From Anas platyrhynchos (taxonomy: Eukaryota > Chordata > Aves > Anseriformes > Anatidae): 64,000 bases of DNA. The stretch spans positions 31,033,001 to 31,097,000 of the forward strand of contig NC_092591.1 in NCBI RefSeq assembly GCF_047663525.1. The letters run 5' to 3'. Of this stretch, positions 1 to 12,400 are shown piece by piece. A program made the position numbers and the translations under genes. The notes under the pieces are model-generated. The model made no database searches and was not told where the DNA came from. It worked only from the letters and a program-made list of their open reading frames with translations. Every line of letters begins with the position of its first letter. Positions within the stretch are counted from its first letter, which is position 1.

Positions 1-395
1 TATTTTTTTGTCACCAGCCAGGGTCCTAATCACCACAGAAGAGGAAGGCCAGTTTCATACATTAAGAAAAGCTGGGCTGAATCCTGCCCTCAGAAGCAGC
101 AAAGCAAGATCACATAGATGTCATTAGCCTTAAACTGCTGCTTTTCATTTTCATTGATGTAACTGAGAGCAGTATCTGACATATCGTTGTCTTTTCCTTA
201 TCAATTCCTTACTACAAGGAGAAGAACAGAAGGAGAGTGTTTGTATTGTACATATGTTGTGGGAGAGAGAGAAAATGGCAGGAAATGGGTTCAAGCAAGT
301 CACAAAAGAAAGTGCAGAACAGCAGCATTTGAAAGCCGTATTCTCCTGGTCAAATGGAAATACTCAGGATCCTGAAAGGACTGAGTATGACTTAC
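1..395 (-). other. PLCB2 intron 16 (partial)
   Basis: This is intronic sequence downstream of the exon 16 donor. The exon that should follow (Y box) was looked for on the minus strand and not found here, so it lies beyond the window. No repeat or RNA gene is recognised. Confidence 0.7.
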
Positions 396-492
396 GGGCA
401 GAGACTTCAAAGGAGTCAAATTTGATAGGCTGTATGTAATTAACTAGGCTGGACATTTCCTCATACGCTGTTACTTCCAATCCAGCAGTGCC
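396..492 (-). CDS. PLCB2: PLCB2 coding exon 16 (start of the Y box)
   Basis: 97 nt encoding residues 529-560 plus one base, running from [20 protein letters not shown] to FDSFEVSA. This is the end of the X-Y linker and the first strand of the catalytic Y half. The acceptor reads CTGCCTAG and the donor GTAAGT. The next codon is split with an exon outside the window. Confidence 0.95.
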
Positions 493-3400
493 CTAGGCAG
501 AAAAAAAAATAGAAAAAACACACAAGAGAAAACAGATGAAACCTTTTCCAGAGGTGAAACAAAACACACCTGGGCTTCACATGCAATGAGCTCCAATAGC
601 TGCCCTGACCAAAGCACACCAGTTTCTTTGGCTTCTTGATCTAACGATTACATTGTGGGCAGCATTGTCAAGGGCACACTGAATTTCTGGGTAGCTTGGC
701 AAAAACTGAAACCAAGACATACAGAAAGGTATCAGTGCATAAGAAGTCTAGGACCTCTTTAACCTCTCAAAACATGGACTCTGGGACAAACCTGGGACAT
801 TTTTTGCCTCTTATGAGTGATACTAGGGAGAAGGAAATGGGAAACAGATCTTTTCTATTCAAGGCATTGCTGATCTGCTTCTTCCCTCTTCTGCAGCAGC
901 ACTTCATGTTTCTGTAACAACTTTTATCACACTAAGGCTGAGCCTCTCCAAACACCCTGAAGGCAGATATTTATCACCAAATCATGCAGAATATCAGAGT
1001 CAGAAATTATACCTCTTCAGCTATATCTTCTATGCTATACTTGTCATAGCACAGGTTCACTTCCCTTTGCATTCTGGAATTAATCTCCATTCAGTGTGGT
1101 CAGGCCCGAAAAAGAAAATAAAACCACAGAAAAGGAAGAGAGACAGTAGTGACAGTACCTCATCTGACTGCATCTTTTTAATTTCCTCTTCATCCAGGTT
1201 TCCCAGCTGCTCATCCTCTTCCTCTGGTTCCTCTTCAGCCACATCGCCTGCCCAAACTAAGCGCACACAGCCCACATCAGTAGTTCTTAGCCAGTAGCAC
1301 ATGGAGACAAGACATTGTGGCTGCTCACACAGCCTACGGCTCTAACTCTGCTGACAGGAAGGACTCTACAAAACCTCACAATCACGTCACACAGGAGCAA
1401 GAGTGGAATATCGTATCATTATTAGCCAAATCCAAGTATGAATAGGCCAAACTGGACTAACACACCCAAGAGCAAGTCATTCTTCCTGCAGGCTTCCCAA
1501 AAGTGATGATCACAATGCTGTTTTCCCCACCACCAAGGCACACACATTTGTGGGACTGAATGTCTGATTTCTAGCTCCTCTGTAGGAGCACACATCTTGT
1601 CTTCATATGACTTCATGAGCTCCTGCCATGACAGGGACTGTAAAATTCACTGTTGTACCATTGGTAGAACTCTCTACCTGAGTCCAAGAGATGATGGCCT
1701 TGAGACTGCAGAAGGTGGAGGATGGGAGGAGAGTAGGACCTGAATGTCCTATAGACCTTCAAGAACCTCAGTGTGAGGACCAGTAATGAGAGGTGCTAAG
1801 CTGGACCTCATTCTCACCAGGTAGAGGTAGATGATCCTTTCCAACCCAAACTGTTCTATGATTCCATTATTCTATGGTGAATTTGTAGTTATCAGAGAGC
1901 TACCGGTGGTAAGAAGTTATGCACTCTTCCACAAAAACAACATGTTAGATTGTGTATCAATTAATTACCAACCCATGCAGCCACATGCCTTAGAGTAGGC
2001 AGAACTGACTGATGGTCAGGGAATTAAGTTGGTTGTCTCTTTTGGGTTGGAATGAAGTGTCTGAAAATATTCTGAAGATTTAACATGTCTTCCAAGCTTA
2101 TATTTCGTGAGATACCTGAATGAATGACTGGTATCGTCTTGCCTCAAGCTAGTATTGGGTGATTTAGAAGGTCTCCAGCAGGCCAGACTTGCTCATCTAG
2201 CTATAGTAGTAGTAGTCCCGTTTTCCCCTTTAGACATACCAGTATCTTCAGCATCCATAGGGGCTGGCTGCCCAATGATTTCTGGTTCCACATTCCTCCC
2301 TTTCTTCAAAGAATTCTGCCTCTTCCCAGATACAGATTGTTTCTTTTTGTTCTTAATCAAGATTTTCCCTAAGAGATCCTTAGGACTTGGCAGGGGAACT
2401 CCTGGCTTCAGCTGCAACAGAGAAACTTCATACTGAACTTTCATCTCAAAGATAGAATTTGAAACACTCAGCAGTCCTGTCCCTCCCAGTGCCATTCCTC
2501 TGGCCATTTACTGGTGCATGGAAACATCTCTCATCCACTGTATAATTTATTTTTTCTATCTGCTGGCTCATCCCACTATACCTATGCAGATTTTTCCTAA
2601 GACTTCACTTTCCTGATGTCAGTTTCACACCGGCATTTTGTACCTTTCAGTCCTTTCAAGTTCTGCTGCTTGTGCATGCTGTTTCCAGCCACCCATCCTG
2701 CACCACAGCTAAAAAACCATCTACATGTCCTGGAGGCATCCACACACCTCTGGCTTTCAAATGCCACCTACTTCTCTCATTATCCCAGAGCCTCAGTCCT
2801 AGATCAGCACTCACGCCATATTTAAACTCTCTGCCTAAGGCAGATTTGAAAAAAAAAATCCTGAAGTAGGTGGGTTTGTGTGTGTCATACAAAGATGTGT
2901 GACTCAGACTGTGCTTCTAGACCTACACTCCCTGTACAGATAGCAACAGGCCTATTAATAATTTAGCTAATAGAATCACCCTTATCTGGTTCTCTCTCCC
3001 CCCCCCAGTTTCTCCCCATTGCCTGGACAAAGACATGAGTCTGAACAGGGGGCAACTGGCAATTTGCTCACTGCTTCTTTTCAGCTCTTCTTTTGATCTC
3101 AGTGCTAAAGGCAGATGCTTGGACTAGGTGTTTTAACTCCCCTCTCCCCTATTTAACAAAAAGGAATTGCCTCATACTTTGCAGAACACAGGCACTGCCC
3201 ATTATTTGTAAATCACTATCCATTCACAAGGCAGCTGAAGTAGTGGTGTGCATAAGGATCACTGAAAACACCACCTTCTCCACAACAATACGTGCTTGCA
3301 CAAGCTGTTGACTAGGGTCAAGCAGAGCAGGAGCTTTATTCAGCTGTTCTATGCATAAAGTTATGCATGTCACTGACCTGTCCATCTATGCCCACAAGGG

Positions 3401-6400
3401 GATATTTCCAGGGTGTGAACAGGGATTTAGAAGCATTGGTAGGAAGAGTCTGAAATGCTACTAAGCCCTTGTTCCTGTTTCTTTCCAAAGCAATTGCTGG
3501 CAGACAGATCTGAAACTATACCATGTACGAAAATACACTAACTCATCTTCGTACAACCAGTATAGCTTGATCACCCAGAGCTCAGTTTCCAAAGTCATTC
3601 AGGTGACAGTGCATTAAGAAAAGAATCAGGCAAACACTTGGAAAAACCTCTGTGACTGCAAGGTCTTCCCTCCTCTTTCCATGTTGCTCTCCACTATGAA
3701 CCAAGCTCATTTACCTCCTGCACCCTATCTTTGTCACTGTCCTTCTATCTGTTGTGGCATCTCCTAGCACTGGGACTGACCACGTTTTCAGAAAGACCTC
3801 TCCACTAATCCAACTTCTTTAACCTCCTTCCCCAACTTCCACTTACTGGGTATTTTTCCAGTGGCTCTGTCAGCAGCATGTCTCCGAATATGGTTCGGCA
3901 GTACTCAGCCATCTTTGCCTGCTGTTTGGGCCTAGTATACAACGAGAGAAAACAGGAATGAACAGGAGAACAGATGCCCAAATCCAGAGCCTAGCATGAG
4001 CAACCATCTTGAGATCCACAAAACTCTACCCAGAAAACCATCTCTTGCCTTCTCACATTTACACGTATCCTGAAATCCCTTCCCAGGCTTCTCATTTTTT
4101 CATACTCTGCCACACCAAGTTAAAAGGTTACACACTTGTGGTTGCGCTCACTCTGCAGTTTATGTCTCACCTTTTGGCTCTGACCCCCTTTCAATTGATG
4201 CAAAAAACTCTAACAGTGTTTCATGTCAGCTCAGGCACTCGCTTGAAACCAAGGAGCCCTTGCCTGTCTGCTCTGGACAACAGAGAACACAATTCTCCCA
4301 CATCTGGTCCCCAGTCACCAGACACTCACGAGTCCACGTGGTTCTCAAAGGACAGGATGACAGGGTAGAGAGATGTTTTAAAAGCACTTTCTGCAATGGC
4401 CTCAATTGCATCCTAAAGGAGAGAGAATGGTCACAGAGATGAGATCAGCAATCACTAATAGCATATCCATCTCCCCACTAAACTAATCCCCAAGTTTCAG
4501 ATCTCCACACTCATCCTTGTCAGGGGGTTCTTTTTAATGTAACTAAACTTCTCTGGCAAGAAAGTGAGAGATGTCTTCTCTTTCATAGCTGTCCAGATTT
4601 CCAGCTCCAACCTTAAAGCCCTGTAATTCTCTTTCACACAGCTGAAGTCAATAGTTTGCATAAACATGAAATTGAAGACCTGAAACTCAGTTGTTTTTTT
4701 CCTTACATGGCTTAATGTATCCAGAAATGACAGAATATCTAGCAAGAGAGGCAAGTCACTGCCAGATGCACTTTCAATTGGTAGAGAAAGGTATACACAG
4801 CACCAGATTAAACTGCCTCAAACCTAATTTACGCTTACCTCTGAACCTGTCCAATTTTCTATCATTTCACCTGCTCATAAAATTCTTCTGTCTAGCAGCA
4901 GAGAAAACTGGAATGTTCAGTCACCAGCAGCGCTGACATTTCAAATGCAAATACCATGGAAACGTTCCCAGCATTAATGATGAAAAAATAATCGTATTTC
5001 CCCCAAGTCCCTGTTAAGCTGCCACAAACTTTCCACTATTTTCTTCCCTGGTGCTGCTAATTGACATGGTAAAGAAACGTCATTTGTTCCTCTGCAATTA
5101 CCTCCCAGCTTTTACTCTGGTGTGTTTGTGCACTAACTTCACACAGTCCATGGCATACTGCACTACAACACACAGGCTGCAAATTAAACAAGGCCAGGTT
5201 TAGCACCATGACCTCAACCTGGGCAACCTCCTTCCTCCTTAAAAGCATTCCACAAACAATTAAGCAGTCCCCTACTGCCCCCCCAAATCCTGGTTCAGCA
5301 GTGATTTTAGCACTGAGGGGTGCTGCCCCCAGCAGCTTCTCCATGGACCATTTGGACTCTGCCCAAGAAACCTCCAAGGTTCAGAGGAGGAGAAACTATA
5401 AAAGCAGCTGCTAAAAGGCCACAGGCAATGGCAGAAAAATGGATAGAGGTGTGGAGGGAAACATCTACACATTATGTAAAACTAAAACCTGGGCATATGT
5501 TGAGTTAACAGGTTATAATTTCCTTGAGGTACAGTCACGTGTTTTAGCAGAACTCTGCAATTACAGCAGCTACAGCTGTCATTATTTCTCCTATCCGTAG
5601 TGAACTGCTGTGCAAAATGCAGCTGTGCTATTACAGGATTTGGGAAATTACCAACACTGAATAAGACAATACCTCTGATCATTACTAAGGTTGTGGTGTT
5701 TTTTTTCCCCCACACATAAGTATTTTAGTACTAGCGAAGTGTGGGAACTGGGGGAAGATAGGGAATAAGAATAAAGATAAAAAATAATAGAGTGATTCTG
5801 CCTTTTGGCAGCTGCTCTATAAATGAGGGCAGAAAAAATAAGTGTGGTGCATTGATTTTTAACTGGTGCATCGATGTTTGTAACTTCTGTGGTTAAACGC
5901 CCTAAATTTTCAAGGGAGAAGTAGGCTTTGGACTGTGCTTCTGAAGCCTGGCAGCTAAATCCTTGGGGAATATGTCTGCCCAGCATGCTAGAGAGCAGTT
6001 GTTCCCCTGAACACATTCCACACAGTCATGTAATTAGGAAGTAATTAGAACTTTTTCCTCCAAAGCACCGTTATTTGAAACTGTAAAACACACAAACCTG
6101 CTGTAGAGCAGTTAGAAAATGAACTCATTTTAAACATTTGTTTTCTAAAAGCCACCTTGATTGTTTCTCCAACTTGCATCCATCCATAAAATTCACCATC
6201 CTCACGCAACTTTCTATCCATACGTTCATCTTGCTACACAACTGCGTGTATGCAGGCACACCTACTCAACTGTCTCTCCATCACTTTTACTTGACTGTCT
6301 GCGCTTCAGTCATTCCTTCATCTTCATCCAGCTAACAACTTCTCCGGTGGTCCTCCCACTCCAAAAACGTACGCAAACTCCAGCCTATTGCATATTTGCT

Positions 6401-9400
6401 CATCTTTCATTCTACCTACACATTCATTCACCTTGCCATCAGTCTTTCCCTCTCAAACATTTTTGCCCTCATCCCATGCAGTTGACTGTTACCTCGGTCA
6501 GCTAGCCTCTTTGAGCCGAGATCAGTTTAAAACCAAGCAGGACCAAAAGTGAGGAGAAGATTCTTTCTGTACCTTGAAAAGGATCTCAGTTGTCATGGTG
6601 AACCCATGAGTGATGATCGGCTCCTCATCTGGGGGACGGCCCTTCCAGCAATCCAGCTCTACGCAGCGACAGCCAGCCAGCAGTGTCTGGCGATACATTT
6701 CAGGAGATGAGATACCAGAAAACTGACCAGCTGCAGGAGAGCACAAGCAGGGAGGCTCTTTAGCTATTCGTGTGGGACACTTTCTGCATAAACTAGAGCA
6801 ACAGAACTCTGCTGTCTTTGAGCAGGTATGCATGGCAGAATGACAAGACATTTTAGGTAACAGGGTGACATTTCTTCTTACACAGCATTTAAGTGTCAAG
6901 CCCCTTACTGTGCTTTACAGCCCTCAGCCCTCCAAACTTCAGGGCAGATGCATCTGCCTGATTGATTGTCAGGATCATTCATCCATCCCTGGTGATGGTA
7001 CATACCTGCTGGAGCTGAAGCAGATTCTGGAACTGCCCATACCTGTTAAATATGTGTTGTGTGATGAATTGATGAAGTAGTGTGAGAGTGGCTGCGTCAT
7101 GTCCTGGTACAGCACCAATTTATCCAGTGCTATCACGTTGTTCTCAGGGCCACAGAGAAACCAGACCATCCCCTCTGGAGACAACTGCCCTACATAGAGA
7201 ACAAAGATGTTAATGGTACTGAAACAAAATAGTTCTGGCACCTCGTCCCAGTGCACTGCAACGTAGAGGTTTGTGAAAATCAGGCTGGTTGTTCCCCTGG
7301 GAAAGCCAGGATAGCAGAAGGTGTGACATCCTCTACTATTTTCATGCTATCTTGACAGCAGGACATGACATAAAAACAAGACCTACGGGCCGAGCAAGAC
7401 TCACCTCTTTGGATGTTAATCCCACTGGGCTCATATTTCTCTATCAGGCTCTGCACCTGCTCAGGTTTTGCTGGTGGGAAAAGGATGTCATTGAGGCGAG
7501 AGTCTCGCTGCTTCTTGTTGATGAACTTTGCCAAGTGTTCCTTGGTCATGTAGGGTTTTGCTTTTAAATGGCTGAAGGGAGAGAATTATAGGGGAGCAGA
7601 GGTAAGGCATGTGTACTACTCAGAAAACTTCTCAACAGATTGGTCCTTGCTCAGGTTAGCAATGGGCACCCAGTTCTCTGGGCCCAATGTTCTGTCTACA
7701 TTCCTTCCTGTAGAAGACACTTCCCTCTGTGGCCATTTTTGTTCCTTTATATTCTTCTTCCTAACTAATGCGCTACTGTTAAGAGGTTGTATAACGGAAG
7801 AAGAAAGCATAATTTGAGCCTCTGACTTGAATTCTAAAGGTAACTGAATTTCAGAACACACTGAATACTTGCCCTATGAAATTAAGTCTGTTTAAGAACT
7901 CACAGGTTTAGCTACTTGAAAAGAATTCACTAGCTACTGGCAAAGCTCTCTGGTTCTAATGCTGTACATGGTCTTGTCTAAGGCTAGCCACAAGCAGTAT
8001 CACATTAGCACGATCTAGTGTTGACCTGGAATCAGCCCTTCTGATAGTGACTATTTAGAGCCCATGCAGCACAGTGACGCCTGATCCCTTTTATCAGGGT
8101 TGTCAGTGAAAGAGTAAAGTGCACTGGCATTGTTTTGTGACATGGGTACCTGCCTTTATAGGCAGGCTTGAGAGCAGCCAAACAATAAATGTAGCAACCC
8201 CTCTCTGCCCCTTTTTCACAGAATCACAGAATCTCTAGGTTGGAAGAGACCTCAAGATCATCGAGTCCAACCTCTGACCTAACACTAACAGTCCCCACTA
8301 AACCATATCCCTAAGTTCTACATCTAAACGTCTTTTGAAGACTTCCAGGGATGGTGACTCAACCACCTCCCTGGGCAGCCTGTTCCAATGTCTAACAACC
8401 CTTTCAGTAAAGAAATTCTTCCTAACATCTAACCTAAAACTCCCCTGGTGCAACTTTAGCCCATTCCCCCTCGTCCTGTCACCAGGCACATGGGAGAACA
8501 GGCCAACCCCCATCTCGCTAGAGCCTCCTTTAATATACTTATACAGAGTGATAAGGTCACCCCTGAGCCTCCTTTTCTCTAGGCTGAACAAGCCCAGCTC
8601 CTTCAGCCGCTCCTCATAGGACTTGCTCTCCAGGCCCCTCACCAGCTTCGTCGCCCTTCTCTGGACCCGCTCAAGCACCTCGATGTCCTTCTTGTAGCGA
8701 GGGGCCCAGAACTGAACACAGTACTCGAGGTGCGGCCTCACCAGAGCCGAGTACAGGGGGACGATCACCTCCCTAGCCCTGCTGGTCACAGTGTTTCTGA
8801 TACAAGCCAGGATGCCGTTGGCCTTCTTGGCCACCTGAGCACACTGCTGGCTCATATTCAGCCGACTGTCCACCATCACTCCCAGGTCCTTCTCTGCCTG
8901 GCAGCTCTCCAGCCATTCCTCTCCCAGCCTGTAGCTCTTCTTGGGGTTATTGCGCCCCAGGTGCAGGACCCGGCACTTGGCCTTGTTAAACTTCATACAG
9001 TTGACCTCAGCCCATCGGTGCAGCCTATCCAGATCCTCCTGCAGAGCCTTCCTACCCTCAAGCAGATCGACACACGCACCTAGCTTGGTGTCATCTGCAA
9101 ACTTACTGAGGGTGCACTCAATGCCCTCATCCAGATCATTGATGAAGATGTTAAAGAGGACCGGCCCCAGCACTATCTTGCCTATCTTTTGCCACAAGAG
9201 ATCTAGTCCTTTTATGTGGCTTGAGGGAAACTTACTGTGAGGTAAATATCTCATCAATCTCAGGCCGTGGACACAGATTCATGAGGAAAGTTTTATACAC
9301 AGTCTCAGGGAAGTCCTCTGGATTGATGGCATCATTCTGAGAATGAAAGAAAGACGTGTCAGTACCATTAACCCATGATGGTTTTCACCTCTGTTAACAC

Positions 9401-12400
9401 TCAACACCCCCAGTCCAGCACTCAATTGTGAAAAGGCAAATAAGCAACTGGAACATCTAGCAAGGTGTTTAGGAAAGAGGAGATGGAGTGGAGAAACATT
9501 ATAATGGCCTACTTCAGAACAGACAGTTATTTTAACTGTCCCTTGGTGCCTCTTGTGTGATGATATAAGACTAGTGCGTGGTGAACTGACAGGAACTGTT
9601 AGAGTTCCAGATTGTACTCTGCAGGTTGGTAGAAGTGCTAAGAGTAACCATGAGACCTGTTGCTTCAAAGAGCAGTGAAACAGGCAGAAGGGAATGTGCT
9701 GTTTCTTGTGCCACATAATGCAAGTGACAGAGCTGCAAGTGCTATTGCTTTACAAACAGTAAGAATTGATCTTAGCAGGCCTGCAGTTAAGGCAAGGTAG
9801 CTAGCAAAAGGACAGGGTTTCAAAGCAATTTAAGAGCATCTGGGTGACTGAAGTTTTTAAAGCCAAGGGAATCACAGTCAGGGTAGTCAGAAAGATTTTT
9901 CTCAAGCTAGAGAGATCTTTGGGTACCTAGTAAGACCCTTACCTTGCCTTTTGGAAGATGACAAGCACTTAATGCTGCTTCCACCCTTTTCCTGTCTGCA
10001 GGAAACATCTGAAAAATACTAAGCAGACAGGGAAAAAAAGAAACCATCACCACAGGAGTCAAGTCAGAAAGCCTGGGTTTGGGTGGCTAGGAGCTACAAC
10101 CAGAGTGCAAGGCATTCAAAATGCACAACAAAGGAGACCAACAATAAGACTACGTACATGAACCAAAGACAGAAGGCAGTGTTTCTCCAAGAGTACCTGA
10201 TGGACCAGATCTTATAAGCCTATGGTTGATTTTCTGACTGCTGCCTTAGTATAGAAGTTCTATATTTTTGCACAGGGATCTAGAAGAGCCTTGTTACTGA
10301 GCTGCGTCAGCTTACTCCCAAAATCATTGCTCGCTATCCTTGCCTACATCTCTTGGAGGTGCCCTCTTTGGTAGCTGTTCTCATGCTACAAATTCCCCAT
10401 ACTTCGTCCCACAAGACATTACCAATGCAGTAGCTGGCACAAGCCAGCAATAAGTTTGTAGTCAAGACAATATTCCAAAATAAGCAAACAAACATTGTAC
10501 ATATTTACTGGTTTAGAAGAAAGCAAAAATTTCTGTCCTGGAAACCAAACACTTTCCGTGAATTCAAGGAACAAACTCATTACAGAGGAAAAGAAAAAAA
10601 ACAACAAAGCTCATCTTCAATTTAGAAAGCTGGGTATTGGTCTACAGGGTAGAACTCACCTGGTCAAGCCTTTGGCTTAAAGCAGCCTCTGCTGTATTAC
10701 GGAATATTAACATTAACTGAGCTCTCCCTAATTTCAGAATATCCCAATCAACAACAATGAGGTCTCTGCTGTGGATAAATTTAAATGTCAGATCTATTAC
10801 ACTCCTGGCATCACAGCTGCTCAACGACAAAAATGGAGAACAAAAAGTGCCAAACGTGTTGACAGGTGGAAAAGTGCTCAACTGGAGCTGCAGATGATTT
10901 ATGCAAACTCAGTGCATGCTGGTTTCTCGAGCAGCCCTTTGCAAGGCAAAAAATGCAGCACTCCTGTTATGCTTCAAAAGGGATTTAAATGTCAAAAGAG
11001 AAAGGCAAATAAATGTGGAATTAAAAAAAAAAAAATCTGATATGAAGTTCTGAAAACCTTGCATACACCTGCACCTGGAAATGCTGAATATTTTTATAAA
11101 TCTGGCTCTTAATCCAGACCATTTTAAACAACTAATGCTTTAGACCATAAGTCTGTTTTTCTACTCTGCAAGAAAGAAAGACCAGGGCATTGAAGAGGGG
11201 TACAGGCTGCACCAGACATTTTTTGAGCTTATTTCAGAAAAATAAGCTGCTTTCTCTCTACAGTAATGCTACCTTGCTTGCATTTTAAAGATCAATTTAA
11301 AGTACTCTTTCCCTAGTGTGAGTTATTCATTAAAGAGCTATACATTTTTAAAAGCCCCTTGATGTGTACACTGGTTTCTGGTAGAATGAAATTCTCCTGT
11401 TTTGTGGTTTAGAAAACAAACAACAAAAAATGTTTATTGTTGAATAATGATCAACCATCCAGGAGCACATTTAGCCAGCACAGATTTAATGTGGAATCGT
11501 TATGCAATATAATACACAGTAGGTAGTGTATTTATTACAGGTGATTAGCACTTGCCTCTTGTGACGCTGTAACACAGCATAAGCTTAGAAGCAGAGCGGT
11601 TCAGAACTTTCCTGTGAATACCCATGAATGCACTCACTGCAGGTCCTTGTTCTTAAAACAAAAGATAAATTATGTACCTCAAAGGGAATTCAACACTGCA
11701 TTGCAGCTTTTTTTTAGTCTATGAGTTAATCGACATCAAGAAGTCACAGGGTCAGCCATGGAGTGATCTGACTAGGGAAGATACTGAGGGACACAAAACC
11801 AACTCTACATTTATGCCATGCAGTGCAGCGGAGAAGTAATAGGTCCATCTTTGCTTCAGCAAAGCAGCATTGGCTTATTCTCATGGCAGCCCTACCCTGA
11901 TGAACAAAGCCAATCCTTGTGGCTTGAGCTCAAATCTACCTTATCCTGTACTTGAGCCAGCTTTAACAGCTCAGTGGTCTGTCCTCAGAGGCTGTTTCCT
12001 TCATGCAGAGTGAAGATGGAAGGCAGTGGAATTACGCCAGGGGAGAATAGGTATAGCAGTCGTACATGAGAACAGGAGTGAAAGCAATGGATCCCTACTT
12101 CAGGCTATCTGGAGAGTCAAGCAAAAAGTTCTGTAGGAATGATACACATACAGAACTCATTGTATGAAATCTCAAATAAGTCTTACAAGTCTCAAAACTC
12201 AGGTTTGCAAAACAAATCCCTAGTTAGAATTTTACCAAAGTTGCTTAGCTTTGGAAGTGAAGTCCATGGCTGTTCAAGACAATTTCTTTCTGTAGATGAA
12301 GGAAGTGGTCACAAAAGGTCTCCTTTCCAGACCCAAACTATGTCCCAGACCCCTCACTGGGAGGAACCTAGGTGCAGCAGGACCTCATGACCTGAATACA

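Noticed and set aside
1067..1297. Ser-rich plus-strand frame over PLCB2 exon 15
   Set aside because: It is the antisense shadow of the Glu-rich linker exon (GAG/GAA reads as CTC/TTC).
9176..9257. Fusion of PLCB2 exon 8 with the CR1 frame
   Set aside because: The long CR1 frame enters exon 8 in a different reading frame, and the PLCB2 frame meets TAA just after the donor.
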